A DNA stretch of 64,000 nt from Sulfurospirillum barnesii SES-3 (GCF_000265295.1 NC_018002.1:310001-374000), one strand, 5' to 3'. Shown: positions 52,927-63,315, counted from the stretch's first letter. Made by a program: numbers and translations. The notes: generated from the sequence alone by a model not told the origin.

Positions 52927-53304
52927 GTGCCAACCATTAATCAACTCGTCAGAAATGAGAGAAAAAAGGTGATTAAAAAATCAAAATCACCTGCACTTGA
53001 TAAGTGCCCTCAAAGAAGAGGCGTTTGTACAAGAGTGTATACAACCACTCCTAAAAAACCAAACTCTGCTTTGAGAAAAGTTGCCAAAGTCAAATTGACC
53101 AGCGGTTTTGAAGTCATTAGCTACATCGGTGGCGAGGGACACAACCTACAAGAACACTCCATTGTATTGGTACGTGGCGGTAGAGTAAAAGATTTACCAG
53201 GTGTTAAGTACCATATCGTACGTGGTGCGCTTGATACTTCAGGTGTTGCAAAAAGAACGGTGTCTAGAAGTAAATACGGTACAAAAAGACCAAAAGCTAA
53301 ATAA
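52927..53304 (+). CDS. rpsL: 30S ribosomal protein S12
   Basis: 125 residues with a GTG start (AAAGGAAATAAT upstream). [13 protein letters not shown] at the start, then [26 protein letters not shown] with wild-type Lys43/Lys44 at the streptomycin site. It helps maintain decoding accuracy. It starts the rpsL-rpsG-fusA group after the rpoC terminator. Confidence 0.98.
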   Translation: MPTINQLVRNERKKVIKKSKSPALDKCPQRRGVCTRVYTTTPKKPNSALRKVAKVKLTSGFEVISYIGGEGHNLQEHSIVLVRGGRVKDLPGVKYHIVRGALDTSGVAKRTVSRSKYGTKRPKAK

Positions 53305-53317
53305 ATTTAATTACAGG

Positions 53318-53340
53318 TGATGTCCTTTGTTTTGACATCA
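53318..53340 (+). terminator. Short hairpin after rpsL
   Basis: TGATGTC (53318-53324) pairs with GACATCA (53334-53340). A 7-bp stem between co-oriented ribosomal genes, perhaps attenuating. Confidence 0.45.
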
Positions 53341-53358
53341 TTTGAGTAAAATTTTTAA

Positions 53359-53847
<489 letters not shown>

Positions 53848-53856
53848 AATGATGAT

Positions 53857-53885
53857 GAGCGTGTTTACGTTAAAACAACACGCTC
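53857..53885 (+). terminator. Hairpin between rpsG and fusA
   Basis: GAGCGTGTT (53857-53865) pairs with AACACGCTC (53877-53885), followed by TCTCTTTTCTC. Probably a partial terminator. Confidence 0.6.
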
Positions 53886-53930
53886 TCTCTTTTCTCAATT
53901 TTTACCCCTACTACATTTAAGGAAACGACA

Positions 53931-56009
53931 ATGGCAAGAAATACCCCTATAAGCATGGTACGTAATATCGGTATTGCTGCGCACATCGATGCCGGTAAGA
54001 CCACAACAACAGAAAGAATTCTTTTTTATACTGGAATGTCTCATAAAATTGGTGAAGTTCATGATGGTGCTGCAACCATGGATTGGATGGAACAAGAAAA
54101 AGAAAGAGGTATCACCATTACTTCTGCTGCAACTACATGTACATGGAAAGACCACCAAATTAATATTATCGACACTCCAGGTCACGTTGACTTCACGATT
54201 GAAGTTGAGCGTTCTATGCGTGTTCTTGATGGCGCTGTTGCAGTTTTTTGTGCGGTTGGTGGTGTCCAGCCTCAGTCTGAAACGGTATGGAGACAAGCGA
54301 ATCGTTACCAAGTTCCACGAATGGTTTATGTCAATAAAATGGACCGTGTGGGTGCGGATTTCTATAACGTTGAAGCACAAATTAAAAATCGTCTTAAAGC
54401 AAATCCAGTGCCCATTCAAATTCCTATTGGTGCAGAAGATACCTTTAAAGGTGTTGTTGATCTTGTTGAGATGAAAGCACTGATTTGGGATGATGATGCT
54501 GCAATGGGCTCAAACTATCAAGTGGTTGAAATTCCTGCAGAATTGGCTGAGAAAGCAAAAGAATACCGTGAAAAAATGGTAGAAGCTGTTTCTGAAACCA
54601 GTGATGTATTAATGGAAAAATACCTAGGTGGCGAAGAATTAAGCAAAGAAGAGATTAAAGCAGGTATTAAAGCGGGATGTTTGGCAATGACATTTATCCC
54701 TATGATTTGTGGAACATCATTTAAAAACAAAGGCGTTCAACCAATGTTAGATGCCGTTGTTGATTATATGCCAGCTCCTACAGAAGTACACGCAATCAAA
54801 GGTGAGTATGAAGATGGACGTGAGTGTGTGGTTGATTCAACCGATGAGGGTGAATTTGCAGCGCTTGCATTTAAAATTATGACCGATCCATTTGTTGGTC
54901 AATTAACTTTCGTTCGTGTGTATCGTGGTTCATTGGAGAGCGGAAGTTATGCTTACAATACCACCAAAGATAAAAAAGAGAGAATCGGTCGTCTTCTTAA
55001 AATGCATGCAAACAAGCGTGAAGAGATTAAAGTGCTTCACTCTGGTGAAATCGGCGCGGTTGTAGGTCTTAAAGACACACTGACTGGCGATACCCTTGCA
55101 AGTGAAAAAGATCCTGTTATTTTAGAGAGAATGGTATTCCCAGATCCAGTTATCTCTGTTGCGGTTGAGCCTAAAACCAAAGCGGATCAAGAGAAAATGG
55201 GTATTGCACTTCAAAAACTCGCTCAAGAAGATCCAAGCTTTAGAGTTGAGACCGATGAAGAGAGTGGTCAAACGATCATCTCTGGTATGGGTGAGCTTCA
55301 CTTAGAGATTCTTGTTGATCGTATGCTTCGTGAGTTTAAAGTAAGTGCGGAAGTAGGTCAACCACAAGTTGCTTACCGTGAGACAATCCGTGCTAGCGTT
55401 AACCAAGAGTACAAATACGCAAAACAATCAGGTGGTCGTGGTCAATACGGTCACGTTTACCTCAAAATCGAGCCTCAAGATGCAGGTGCTGGTTATGAGT
55501 TTATCAACGACATCAAAGGTGGAGCAATTCCAAAAGAGTTTATCCCTGCGGTTGATAAAGGTATTAAAGAATCACTTCAAGCGGGTGTTCTTGCTGGTTA
55601 TAAAGTGGAAGACGTTAAAGTTACCCTTTATGATGGTAGTTACCATGATGTTGACTCCTCTGAGATGGCGTTTAAATTGGCTGCTTCTATGGGCTTTAAA
55701 GAGGGTTGTCGTAAAGCAAAACCTGTTATTCTTGAGCCAATCATGAAAGTAGAAGTTGAAACACCTGAGGACTTTATGGGTGATGTTATCGGCGATCTTA
55801 ACCGTCGTCGTGGACAAATTAACTCTATGGATGATAGAAGCGGCAACAAAATTGTTAACGCATTCTGCCCATTGGCTGAGATGTTTGGTTACTCAACAGA
55901 TCTTCGTTCTCAAACACAAGGAAGGGCTAGTTATTCTATGGAATTTGATCATTATGATGAAGTTCCTAGAAACGTTGCTGATGAAATTATCAAAAAACGT
56001 AACGGCTAA
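53931..56009 (+). CDS. fusA: Elongation factor G
   Basis: 692 residues. GTPase that moves the ribosome along mRNA. P-loop [15 protein letters not shown] near residue 18, [18 protein letters not shown] and the NKMDR motif. The C-terminal domains IV and V are complete ([15 protein letters not shown]). ATG 53931 follows TAAGGAAACGACA. A 12-bp hairpin that uses the dispersed palindrome ends the unit. Confidence 0.98.
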   Translation: MARNTPISMVRNIGIAAHIDAGKTTTTERILFYTGMSHKIGEVHDGAATMDWMEQEKERGITITSAATTCTWKDHQINIIDTPGHVDFTIEVERSMRVLDGAVAVFCAVGGVQPQSETVWRQANRYQVPRMVYVNKMDRVGADFYNVEAQIKNRLKANPVPIQIPIGAEDTFKGVVDLVEMKALIWDDDAAMGSNYQVVEIPAELAEKAKEYREKMVEAVSETSDVLMEKYLGGEELSKEEIKAGIKAGCLAMTFIPMICGTSFKNKGVQPMLDAVVDYMPAPTEVHAIKGEYEDGRECVVDSTDEGEFAALAFKIMTDPFVGQLTFVRVYRGSLESGSYAYNTTKDKKERIGRLLKMHANKREEIKVLHSGEIGAVVGLKDTLTGDTLASEKDPVILERMVFPDPVISVAVEPKTKADQEKMGIALQKLAQEDPSFRVETDEESGQTIISGMGELHLEILVDRMLREFKVSAEVGQPQVAYRETIRASVNQEYKYAKQSGGRGQYGHVYLKIEPQDAGAGYEFINDIKGGAIPKEFIPAVDKGIKESLQAGVLAGYKVEDVKVTLYDGSYHDVDSSEMAFKLAASMGFKEGCRKAKPVILEPIMKVEVETPEDFMGDVIGDLNRRRGQINSMDDRSGNKIVNAFCPLAEMFGYSTDLRSQTQGRASYSMEFDHYDEVPRNVADEIIKKRNG

Positions 56010-56019
56010 TATGTTTTAC

Positions 56020-56047
56020 ATGTAAAGAGTCTTTGGACTCTTTACAT
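56020..56047 (+). terminator. Terminator after fusA, using a palindrome copy
   Basis: ATGTAAAGAGTC (56020-56031) pairs perfectly with GACTCTTTACAT (56036-56047), loop TTTG, then CTCTTTTCT. The left arm begins within the palindrome at 56016. Confidence 0.8.
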
Positions 56048-56184
56048 CTCTTTTCTGCGTACTGCTCATTTCAATTTCTTCAAACAGCAACATTTTAAAT
56101 GGTATTTTTAAATTTATAAGTATCAAGGATAAGACGCTATAATCTTGCGTTTTAATTTTTAATACACTAAGCAAAGGCAAAAAT

Positions 56185-57144
56185 GTGATAGAGATAAAAC
56201 ATCTCAGCAAATCTTTTAACAATCACAAAGTTTTAGACGACATCAGTTTACATGTAAATGCAGGAGAAATATTTGCCATTGTTGGTCACAGTGGGGCAGG
56301 TAAATCAACACTGCTTCGTTGTATTAACGGGCTGGAACGTTTTAGCGATGGTACACTTAGCGTTTTAGACAAAGAGGTAAAAACACTCAATGAACAGGGT
56401 CTGAATGAATTAAGAAGTCATATCGGGATGATTTTTCAAAACTTCTCATTACTTAATCAAAAAAATGTGTATGAAAATATCGCACTTCCAATGAGAGTTT
56501 GGGGATACCGTAAAGAGGAAATTCAACAAAGAGTTGATGAGCTTTTAAAACTTGTGGGGCTTGAGAGTAAAAAATATGTCTATCCTAAAGAGCTGAGTGG
56601 TGGACAAAAACAGCGTGTTGCTATCGCTAGAGCCTTAACCCTTAAGCCAAAAATTCTTCTGAGTGATGAAGCGACCTCTGCTCTTGATCCCAATACAACC
56701 CAATCCATTTTAGAGCTTCTTCAAGAGATTAATCAAAACTTAGGCGTTACCATCATTATTGTAACCCATGAAATGGATGTTGTCAAAAAAGTAGCATCCC
56801 GTGCTCTGCTTTTAGAAGATGGGAAAGTGATTGGATTGGGACGGATTGAAGATCTTTTTTTAAGACCTGATGAGAAAATGATGCGGTTTTTAGGAGAGGA
56901 TGAAGAACTACCAAGCGAAGGTGTCAATATACGACTTTTCTTTCCAAGTGAGGTCTCTTATCAGCCTATTGTAACACAGATGGCACGAGAGCTTAATGTT
57001 AATTTTAATATCGTTTGGGGAAAACTTGAAAAGCTTAACAACCATGTGGTTGGTTCACTTGTCATCAATATCGATGCGCAAACCTCTCATAGAATAACAG
57101 ATTATTTGCATGAAAAAACAGAAGTTATTTGGGAGGTACTCTAA
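56185..57144 (+). CDS. metN: Methionine ABC transporter ATPase
   Basis: 319 residues, GTG start with AAAGG upstream. The nucleotide-binding domain has Walker A GHSGAGKST, signature LSGGQKQRVAIARAL, Walker B ILLSDEATSALD and H-loop VTHEMDVVKK. The last 75 residues (IRLFFPSEVSYQPIVTQMAREL...) are the NIL domain, which binds methionine and inhibits transport in MetN. A palindrome copy encodes SLHVN near residue 22. Confidence 0.94.
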   Translation: MIEIKHLSKSFNNHKVLDDISLHVNAGEIFAIVGHSGAGKSTLLRCINGLERFSDGTLSVLDKEVKTLNEQGLNELRSHIGMIFQNFSLLNQKNVYENIALPMRVWGYRKEEIQQRVDELLKLVGLESKKYVYPKELSGGQKQRVAIARALTLKPKILLSDEATSALDPNTTQSILELLQEINQNLGVTIIIVTHEMDVVKKVASRALLLEDGKVIGLGRIEDLFLRPDEKMMRFLGEDEELPSEGVNIRLFFPSEVSYQPIVTQMARELNVNFNIVWGKLEKLNNHVVGSLVINIDAQTSHRITDYLHEKTEVIWEVL

Positions 57145-57145
57145 G

Positions 57146-57826
57146 ATGCAACAAGCGGTTACAGATTTTTTTGAAAAATCTTTACTCATGAAAAATGTGC
57201 TCATTGATGCGCTCTTTGAGACCCTTACAATGAGTCTTATCTCCACATTTTTAGCAACACTGATTGGATTTATACTTGCAATTGTACTGATTATGACAGA
57301 TAAAAATGGCGTTTCTCCCAATGCATATGCTTATAAATTTTTAGATGTAAGTATCAATATGTTACGCTCTTTTCCGTTTATTATCCTCATCATCGTCTTG
57401 TTTCCTGTGACAAAATTTTTGGTGGGAAAGCATACGGGAACTTTTGCGATGATTGTGCCACTTACGATTGGAACAGCCCCATTTATCGCTCGCATGATTG
57501 AAGGTGCTTTTAAAGAGGTGGATCGAAGTGTTGTTGAAGCGGCACAATCATTTGGAGCGAATAAATTTCAAATTATTTTTAGGGTTCTTCTTCCCGAAGC
57601 ATTTCCTAGCATTATTTCTGCCATTACGCTCTCGTTAATCATCATTATTGGTTTTTCAGCTATGGCTGGAACGGTTGGTGGTGGAGGACTAGGTGCGGTT
57701 GCCATGAACTATGGTTATTATAGGTTTGATGCTATTTACATTTTTTGGACCGTATTTATTTTGATTGTGTTAGTACAGATTTTTCAGAGTTTTGGTGATA
57801 TTTTGTATAAAATTGTGAAGCATTAG
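57146..57826 (+). CDS. metI: Methionine ABC transporter permease
   Basis: 226 residues from ATG 57146 with GGGAGG upstream, one base after the metN stop. Five membrane helices. The EAA loop region VEAAQSFGANKFQIIFRVLLPEAFPSIISAITL and GFSAMAGTVGGGGLGAVAMNYGY are MetI family marks. Confidence 0.94.
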   Translation: MQQAVTDFFEKSLLMKNVLIDALFETLTMSLISTFLATLIGFILAIVLIMTDKNGVSPNAYAYKFLDVSINMLRSFPFIILIIVLFPVTKFLVGKHTGTFAMIVPLTIGTAPFIARMIEGAFKEVDRSVVEAAQSFGANKFQIIFRVLLPEAFPSIISAITLSLIIIIGFSAMAGTVGGGGLGAVAMNYGYYRFDAIYIFWTVFILIVLVQIFQSFGDILYKIVKH

Positions 57827-57882
57827 GCTTTTAGAAGTAGACAATTCAGTCCTTTTTAATAGGAATGACGTTAGGATTTCAA

Positions 57883-57927
57883 AAATGTATAGTAAATAAA
57901 GTGATTTACTATACATTTAGTTTTTTT
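57883..57927 (+). terminator. Perfect 15-bp hairpin plus T-run between metI and metQ
   Basis: Arms 57883-57897 and 57904-57918 pair perfectly around AAAGTG, followed by AG and seven T. It has the full form of an intrinsic terminator, yet ends just 11 bases before the metQ start and no promoter is visible after it. Confidence 0.85.
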
Positions 57928-57938
57928 AAGGAGTAGAG

Positions 57939-58763
57939 ATGTATAAAGGTTTAGGAGTTATTTTAGTAGGTGCATTATTGGTGTTTAGTGGTTGTAGTAG
58001 CGATAAAAAAGGTGAAGAAAAAGCAGCCGTTGCAAAAGAAGATAAGAGTGCCAAAACAATTGTTGTAGGCGCTACTCCAGTACCACATTCTGAGATATTG
58101 GAAATCGTAAAACCTCTTTTAGCCAAAGAAGGGTACACGCTTGAGATTAAAGTATTTAATGATTATGTGATTCCAAACAAAGTAACAGACAGTGGCGAAA
58201 TTGATGCAAACTTCTTTCAACACACACCTTATCTTGTTGAGTTTAATAAAAATCAAGGTACAAAGCTAGTCAGTGTTGGGAATATTCACATTGAGCCTAT
58301 TGGTATTTATTCTAAAAAAATTAAATCGCTCTTAGAGTTAAAAGAGAATGATAGCGTTGCAATCCCGAATGACCCAAGTAATGGTGGTAGGGCCTTAGAT
58401 GTTTTAGCCAGTGCAGGACTGATTAAGCTTAAAGATGGAGAACTTAAAACAAAACTCGACATCGTTGAAAATCCAAAAAATCTTACCTTTACAGAGCTTG
58501 AAGCAGCACAGCTTCCTCGTGTGATTGAAGACTTTACCCTTGCGGTTATTAACACAAACTACGCACTTCCAGCGGGTCTAAATCCTAGCAGCGATGCGCT
58601 TGCATTAGAGTCTGCTAATTCTCCGTATGCGAACATCCTTGTGGTCAAAGCGGGAAATGAGAATAGCGATAAGACAAAAGCACTCCTTAAAGCGGTTCAA
58701 TCGAATGAAGTTAAAAAATTTATCACTGAGAAATACAAAGGCGCCATTGTTCCTGCCTTTTAA
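57939..58763 (+). CDS. metQ: Methionine-binding lipoprotein
   Basis: 274 residues. Lipobox VFSGC with Cys19, then the NlpA/MetQ family core: IVVGATPVPHSEILEIVKPLLAKEGYTLEIKVFNDYVIPN and DANFFQHTPYL. It delivers D/L-methionine to MetNI at the inner membrane. AAGGAGTAGAG precedes the ATG. The hairpin before it suggests separate tuning of its level. Confidence 0.95.
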   Translation: MYKGLGVILVGALLVFSGCSSDKKGEEKAAVAKEDKSAKTIVVGATPVPHSEILEIVKPLLAKEGYTLEIKVFNDYVIPNKVTDSGEIDANFFQHTPYLVEFNKNQGTKLVSVGNIHIEPIGIYSKKIKSLLELKENDSVAIPNDPSNGGRALDVLASAGLIKLKDGELKTKLDIVENPKNLTFTELEAAQLPRVIEDFTLAVINTNYALPAGLNPSSDALALESANSPYANILVVKAGNENSDKTKALLKAVQSNEVKKFITEKYKGAIVPAF

Positions 58764-58774
58764 CGCATTCTTTC

Positions 58775-58806
58775 CATCAAAGTGTCTCTTCGGATACACT
58801 TTGATG
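58775..58806 (+). terminator. Terminator hairpin after metQ
   Basis: CATCAAAGTGT (58775-58785) pairs with ACACTTTGATG (58796-58806), loop CTCTTCGGAT. ACGCAT and TGCGT outside extend it imperfectly. Only a short T-run follows. Confidence 0.7.
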
Positions 58807-58870
58807 CGTTACTTTTGAGATTTCCTAAGTCTATTTTTGTTATAATCCCGCCACACAAAATCCAACCAAT

Positions 58871-58947
58871 GTCCTCATAGCTCAGCAGGATAGAGCACAG
58901 AATTCCTAATTCTGAGGCCGTGCGTTCGAATCGCGCTGAGGACACCA
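58871..58947 (+). tRNA. tRNA-Arg (CCT)
   Basis: Acceptor GTCCTCA pairs with TGAGGAC, CCA encoded. Anticodon CCT at 58905-58907. TATAAT lies at 58841-58846 with a TTG extension, a likely promoter. The 216 bases after it hold no gene I can see. Confidence 0.95.
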
Positions 58948-59163
58948 AAACTGCTTTTCAAAACTTTCAAAACTGTTACCAATAAGGGTTAATGTTTTCA
59001 TTTTGTTTCCATACCTTGTTTCGTGTTGGATTTTTTAATAACGCAATAAGTAACGCAAACTATCTCAAAATTTTTTTTAAGGGTACTTTTTTTGTAGGAT
59101 TAACCTTTACATGTAAAGAGAACTATATGCGCAAGAGAGTAGCATGCCTTTAAAGGAGATACC

Positions 59164-60432
59164 ATGTTAGCGTACCATACCCAAACAATGCACAGCTATC
59201 ACTCTGTACGGGATAAATCACATTATATGGATTGGGACCATCAGCCTAAACAGTTTAAGATTTATCCTGAAACCTATATGCGTATACCACTCGATAAAAA
59301 AAATCCTGAACACCGTTTTTTGTACCTGATTGGAGGCCTTACGGCTCAAAAAAACTATCCAGGTGTGAGCTATGCCCTGCGTACCAATCCCAGTGCTGGA
59401 GCCTTGTACCCGACTGAAATTTATCTGCAGATTCGAGACAGAAAAGGTTTTATAAATGGCATTTACCATCTAAGCCCGCAGGAATCTGCTCTGGTGTTGT
59501 TACATCCTTTGGATGAAGAAGAAGGGGTGGAAAACTGTTTACATGTAAAGAGGGTGAGTGGTTTTATTTTTCTCTTTTCAGCACTTTATTACCGTTCCTC
59601 ATGGAAATACCGTGATCGCTCATTTCGTTACTGCTTGCACGATACAGGGCATATGCTAGGCACCTTAGAAGCTTCGTGTACACTGAGTGGCAAGTCTTAT
59701 CGTATCCTTTATGACATAGAGAAAAAAGCGTTAAATGCACACTTTGGATTTGGTATGGAGGAGTTTTTTTTCTCATCTGCTATTGTAGGAGTCGAGGATA
59801 AAAACCTTACATGTAAAGCATTATCCATGCAATTACCCTACGTGGATGGTACGGGAACGTTTGAAAGCAATGAACGTGTGGAAAAAGCCTACGAGGAAAC
59901 CTGCGAGCTTTGTCTAAAACTCCAAACAGCAATGCCCATGTTTGATTTGGATAAAGAGCGTTTACAACATGCCATTTGGAAACGCCGCTCCATTCGTGAG
60001 TTTACGCAAAAGTCGCTTTTGAAAGAGGAGTTTTTAGAGGTGATGCGTTTCATCACGCAGCCAATTCCCTCGGACTGTGATGTTGATGTTCAACTCTATG
60101 CGATCATCAACCGTGTGGAGGGAATGTGGCAAGGCGTTTGGAAGGAGGGCGTTTACGTGGAATCAGGCAATTTTGCACGCAAAGCGGGTTACCTCTGTTT
60201 GGAACAAGCCTTAGGAGAGCAGAGTGGTGTCACCTTCTTTTTGGTCGGGAATGATGAGCAAAACTACCAAGCAATGATGCAAAAAGTGGGCATTATAGGG
60301 CATCGACTTTATCTTATCAGCGAGTATCTGGGATTTGGATGCAGTGGCATAGGCGCTTATTACGACGAAGAGGTTGCAGCATTTTTAAAGAGTGATGGCA
60401 TGATTCTTTATGCCTTAGCCATTGGTCGCTGA
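59164..60432 (+). CDS. SagB/ThcOx-type dehydrogenase with two nitroreductase domains
   Basis: 422 residues from ATG 59164 with AAAGGAG upstream. Two FMN nitroreductase-fold halves: residues about 50-235 with RTNPSAGALYPTEIYL, the SagB/ThcOx mark, and residues about 260-422 with WKRRSIREFTQKSLLKEEF, the usual nitroreductase FMN-binding start. SagB-type enzymes oxidise azoline rings in peptide toxins, but no precursor peptide or cyclodehydratase gene is nearby, so this tandem form more likely has another reductive role. Two palindrome copies lie inside. It overlaps the convergent MATE gene by 25 bases. Confidence 0.83.
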   Translation: MLAYHTQTMHSYHSVRDKSHYMDWDHQPKQFKIYPETYMRIPLDKKNPEHRFLYLIGGLTAQKNYPGVSYALRTNPSAGALYPTEIYLQIRDRKGFINGIYHLSPQESALVLLHPLDEEEGVENCLHVKRVSGFIFLFSALYYRSSWKYRDRSFRYCLHDTGHMLGTLEASCTLSGKSYRILYDIEKKALNAHFGFGMEEFFFSSAIVGVEDKNLTCKALSMQLPYVDGTGTFESNERVEKAYEETCELCLKLQTAMPMFDLDKERLQHAIWKRRSIREFTQKSLLKEEFLEVMRFITQPIPSDCDVDVQLYAIINRVEGMWQGVWKEGVYVESGNFARKAGYLCLEQALGEQSGVTFFLVGNDEQNYQAMMQKVGIIGHRLYLISEYLGFGCSGIGAYYDEEVAAFLKSDGMILYALAIGR

Positions 60433-61760
60433 GGTAAGTGTTTAAAGGTATAGTAGAGTAAGAAAAGAGCGGAGCTGTACACAATGCACCCAAGCCCGAC
60501 CCACATCCACATAAAGGAGAGCTCAAAGTAGTTTACAATGAGCGTGTATGTAATCACAGGCGCTAAAATTTGGCGAAAGAATCCAATGTAGAAAATCATA
60601 GGCGGTTTCTTGATGCCTTGAAGCGTTGCGACACATGAAAAGTGGGTTACATAAGCGCAAAAAAGAAAAAGCATCACATAAATATAGGTTGTGCCATACT
60701 GTACCACTTCTACGTTAGTGTCAAACTGCGCAACGAGCCATTTCCCACCCACCCACAAAATGCCCATACCAATGAAACTGAGGGTGTAGCCATACGCCAG
60801 TGCGTACAAAAGTGTTTGACGTACCCGCTCAAATTTGCCTGCACCCATGTTATTAGAGACAAGACTGAGTACTGCACTGCTAATGCCAAGAGAGGGCAGT
60901 AACATCAACTGTTCCACTCTATACCCAATGCCATAACCTGCCACCGCTTGATACCCATACAAGGTGACAAAATGAAGCGCAATGAGTGAGCCAAAGGACA
61001 TCATCAGCATATTGAGCCCTGGGGGTGTCGCTTGGGTGAAAAAGGTTTTATAAATGCGGCGATCGGGATAAAAATGAGCTTTACATGTAAATCCAATCAA
61101 CCCCGTTTTGAGGCTTTTGTACAGCAGATACCCAGCATTCATCACTTGGACTAAAACCGTGGCAAAGGCAATGCCACCTATGCCCATTGCAGGAATAAAT
61201 CCCCAACCGTAAATAAAAAGAGGGTTTAAGAGAATATTGGCAAAAAAGCCAAAAATGAGGGTGTTGCGATAACTTTTTGTATCGCCTGTGGCAAACAAAA
61301 CACTGTTGAGTGCAAAATTAGTAAAGAAAAAAGAGGTACCCAACAAAATGACTTCAATGTAATGAAGCGCTAATGCGTGGTAACGCTCCTCCGTACCGAT
61401 CCATGTGAGCAGCTCCGAGGCAAAGCAAAACCCAAAAAACCCTAAAAAAATGCCCATGCTCACCACCAGTGCAACCCCTTTTTTAGCGATAATGCTTGCA
61501 AGAAAGAAGTGCTGTTTCCCGTACGCATGTCCAATGAGTGCCGTTAAAGCACTCGTGCCACCATACGCCATTCCAATGATGAAAAAAAAGAGAAACGAAG
61601 AAGCGGAGAGTGCGGCAAGGGCTTCGGTGGAGATAAGCCCTGCATAGTAGGTATCCACAATGTTATACAGGGTGTTAAAAAGCATGCCAAGGCTTGACGG
61701 AATGGCAAGTTGACGTAAAAGTAAGGGGATGGGTTTATGGGTAAGTGAGGTTGAATCCAT
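60408..61760 (-). CDS. MATE family efflux transporter
   Basis: 450 residues from ATG 61760, which gives the normal MATE N-terminus (IPLLLRQLAIPSSLGMLFNTLYNIVDTYYAG); an ATG 20 codons earlier adds a basic stretch not seen in the family. Twelve membrane helices in two halves. It is an inner-membrane exporter driven by sodium or protons for cationic or aromatic compounds. The convergent overlap with the upstream oxidoreductase is at the 3' ends only. Confidence 0.9.
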   Translation of the reverse strand: MDSTSLTHKPIPLLLRQLAIPSSLGMLFNTLYNIVDTYYAGLISTEALAALSASSFLFFFIIGMAYGGTSALTALIGHAYGKQHFFLASIIAKKGVALVVSMGIFLGFFGFCFASELLTWIGTEERYHALALHYIEVILLGTSFFFTNFALNSVLFATGDTKSYRNTLIFGFFANILLNPLFIYGWGFIPAMGIGGIAFATVLVQVMNAGYLLYKSLKTGLIGFTCKAHFYPDRRIYKTFFTQATPPGLNMLMMSFGSLIALHFVTLYGYQAVAGYGIGYRVEQLMLLPSLGISSAVLSLVSNNMGAGKFERVRQTLLYALAYGYTLSFIGMGILWVGGKWLVAQFDTNVEVVQYGTTYIYVMLFLFCAYVTHFSCVATLQGIKKPPMIFYIGFFRQILAPVITYTLIVNYFELSFMWMWVGLGCIVYSSALFLLYYTFKHLPQRPMAKA

Positions 61761-61870
61761 GAAAGCTCTTTTTGATTTTATGATAACGCTTTCCTTCTTT
61801 AAAAAAGCTCTTTTTTTCAATGCATGTTTTTAAATTTGGTTTGAATGATGGTTGAAAAGAGTTCCAAAAA

Positions 61871-61940
61871 AATTACAAGAGATGTAATAAAAGTGCCTTG
61901 AGGGCGAAAGAATTACAAAGGCATTACGGTTTAATTACAA
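61871..61940 (+). promoter_or_regulatory. Three AATTACAA direct repeats upstream of the porin gene
   Basis: AATTACAA occurs at 61871, 61911 and 61933, about 40 and 22 bases apart, which are near whole numbers of helical turns. They lie 104 to 173 bases before the porin start. This suggests a tandem binding site for an activator or repressor. The regulator is unknown. Confidence 0.45.
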
Positions 61941-62043
61941 ACAGGGTTTATTCTTATAAATAGCTTAGAAAATCTATTGCCACACTTTTAGGCTTTTTGT
62001 TAAACTCTCCTCGCCTTCAAAACAAACTTTCAGGAGAAAAGAG

Positions 62044-63255
62044 ATGAAACTAGCTAAACTTAGCTTGGCGGCCATTGTAGTTGCAGGACTTGCTTCCCAT
62101 TCATTCGCAGCAGATAGCTTAGCGGATGCATTTAAAAACGGTAAAGTAACGGGTGAATTAAGAGCGTGGTATTTTGACAGAGATACGGATGTACCTGCTG
62201 CTGCAGGTGGTGCTTGGGATAGAAAAAAAGGTGATGCTAATATTATCAATATGGGTGTTATTTTAAATTATGTGACTGATTCATTTTATGGTCTTAAAAT
62301 GGGCGCAACGTTCCAATCCAATTATGCTCCCTTTGCTGATGATGAAGCTAAAGCATTGTTTTATAATGATATGTATGGCTCAGGTGCAGTCCTTTCTGAG
62401 ATGTATGTTCAATACACCATTGATAAAACAACTGCAAAAGTGGGTCGCCAATTTATCAATACGCCACTTATCGCAGGCAGTGGTTCTCGTATGATACGCC
62501 AATCTTTTGAGGGTGCATTAATCACCAATACAAATCTTCCAGATACAACCTTAGCTGCAGGATATATCAGTAAATGGCAAAATAGAACATCCCCTGATAC
62601 GACAGCTAAAAAATCAGATGTGGGTGAATTTGAAAGATTTAACGATGATGGTGCGTATACCTTACTTGCGATTAACAAATCGATTCCAGGCCTTACTATT
62701 ACAGGTCAATGGGCACAAGTAGTTGATGTTGCGGATGTGTATTATGCAGAGCTTGCGTATGCGGGTAAGATGAATGATTTTCGTTATGGTCTAGCAGGTC
62801 AGTACCTTATTACAGATTATGATGAATCAGGCAAAGATGATGGTAGTTTTTATGGTATAAAAGCCAGCTTTGGAATCGGTGCGTTTAACATGTATGTGGC
62901 GTATGCTGAGGTGGATGATGACAACGATGCTAGCGTGAGTGCTGATGTGGGTGGAGCAGATCCAATTTACACCGCTAACGTGATTCACAGTGGTGAGTAT
63001 AAAGCGGGAAGTAAAGGGTATGCGATTGATGCCAATTATGAAGTGGTTAAAGGCGCAAAAATTGGTGCACGCTACTCTGATATTAACATGAAAGCGGCTA
63101 AGAGCGATTATGATGTGATTGATCTTTATGCGAACTACACCTTTGATGGTCCACTTAAAGGGTTTGGTGTTGAAGTGCAATACGAAACCAAAGACAAAGA
63201 TGCTTCAACAGGAAGCAGCAACGAATTACGTTTTAGAGCAAATTATAAGTTCTAA
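62044..63255 (+). CDS. Major outer-membrane porin (OprD-like, Campylobacterota type)
   Basis: 403 residues. Signal peptide MKLAKLSLAAIVVAGLASHSFAAD, then SLADAFKNGKVTGELRAWYFDRDTD, the start seen in Campylobacterota porins. Alternating hydrophobic strands continue to a C-terminal Phe (FRANYKF), the outer-membrane insertion signal. CAGGAGAAAAGAG precedes the ATG. The long upstream region has three spaced direct repeats. A passive channel for small solutes is expected; specificity is unknown. Confidence 0.87.
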   Translation: MKLAKLSLAAIVVAGLASHSFAADSLADAFKNGKVTGELRAWYFDRDTDVPAAAGGAWDRKKGDANIINMGVILNYVTDSFYGLKMGATFQSNYAPFADDEAKALFYNDMYGSGAVLSEMYVQYTIDKTTAKVGRQFINTPLIAGSGSRMIRQSFEGALITNTNLPDTTLAAGYISKWQNRTSPDTTAKKSDVGEFERFNDDGAYTLLAINKSIPGLTITGQWAQVVDVADVYYAELAYAGKMNDFRYGLAGQYLITDYDESGKDDGSFYGIKASFGIGAFNMYVAYAEVDDDNDASVSADVGGADPIYTANVIHSGEYKAGSKGYAIDANYEVVKGAKIGARYSDINMKAAKSDYDVIDLYANYTFDGPLKGFGVEVQYETKDKDASTGSSNELRFRANYKF

Positions 63256-63272
63256 TATTTTAATCTAAAATG

Positions 63273-63302
63273 AGCGTGTCTATGAAGTCTTATAGACACG
63301 CT
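63273..63302. terminator. Bidirectional terminator between porin and chemoreceptor
   Basis: AGCGTGTCTAT (63273-63283) pairs with ATAGACACGCT (63292-63302). T-rich sequence follows on the plus side, and on the minus side TTTTAGATT. A palindrome copy lies next to it at 63306. Confidence 0.75.
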
Positions 63303-63315
63303 TGTTTACATGTAA

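Noticed and set aside
59031-59060. TAACGCAA repeated 12 bases apart after tRNA-Arg, considered as an integration remnant
   Set aside because: No integrase, no repeat of the tRNA 3' end and no other mobile gene nearby.
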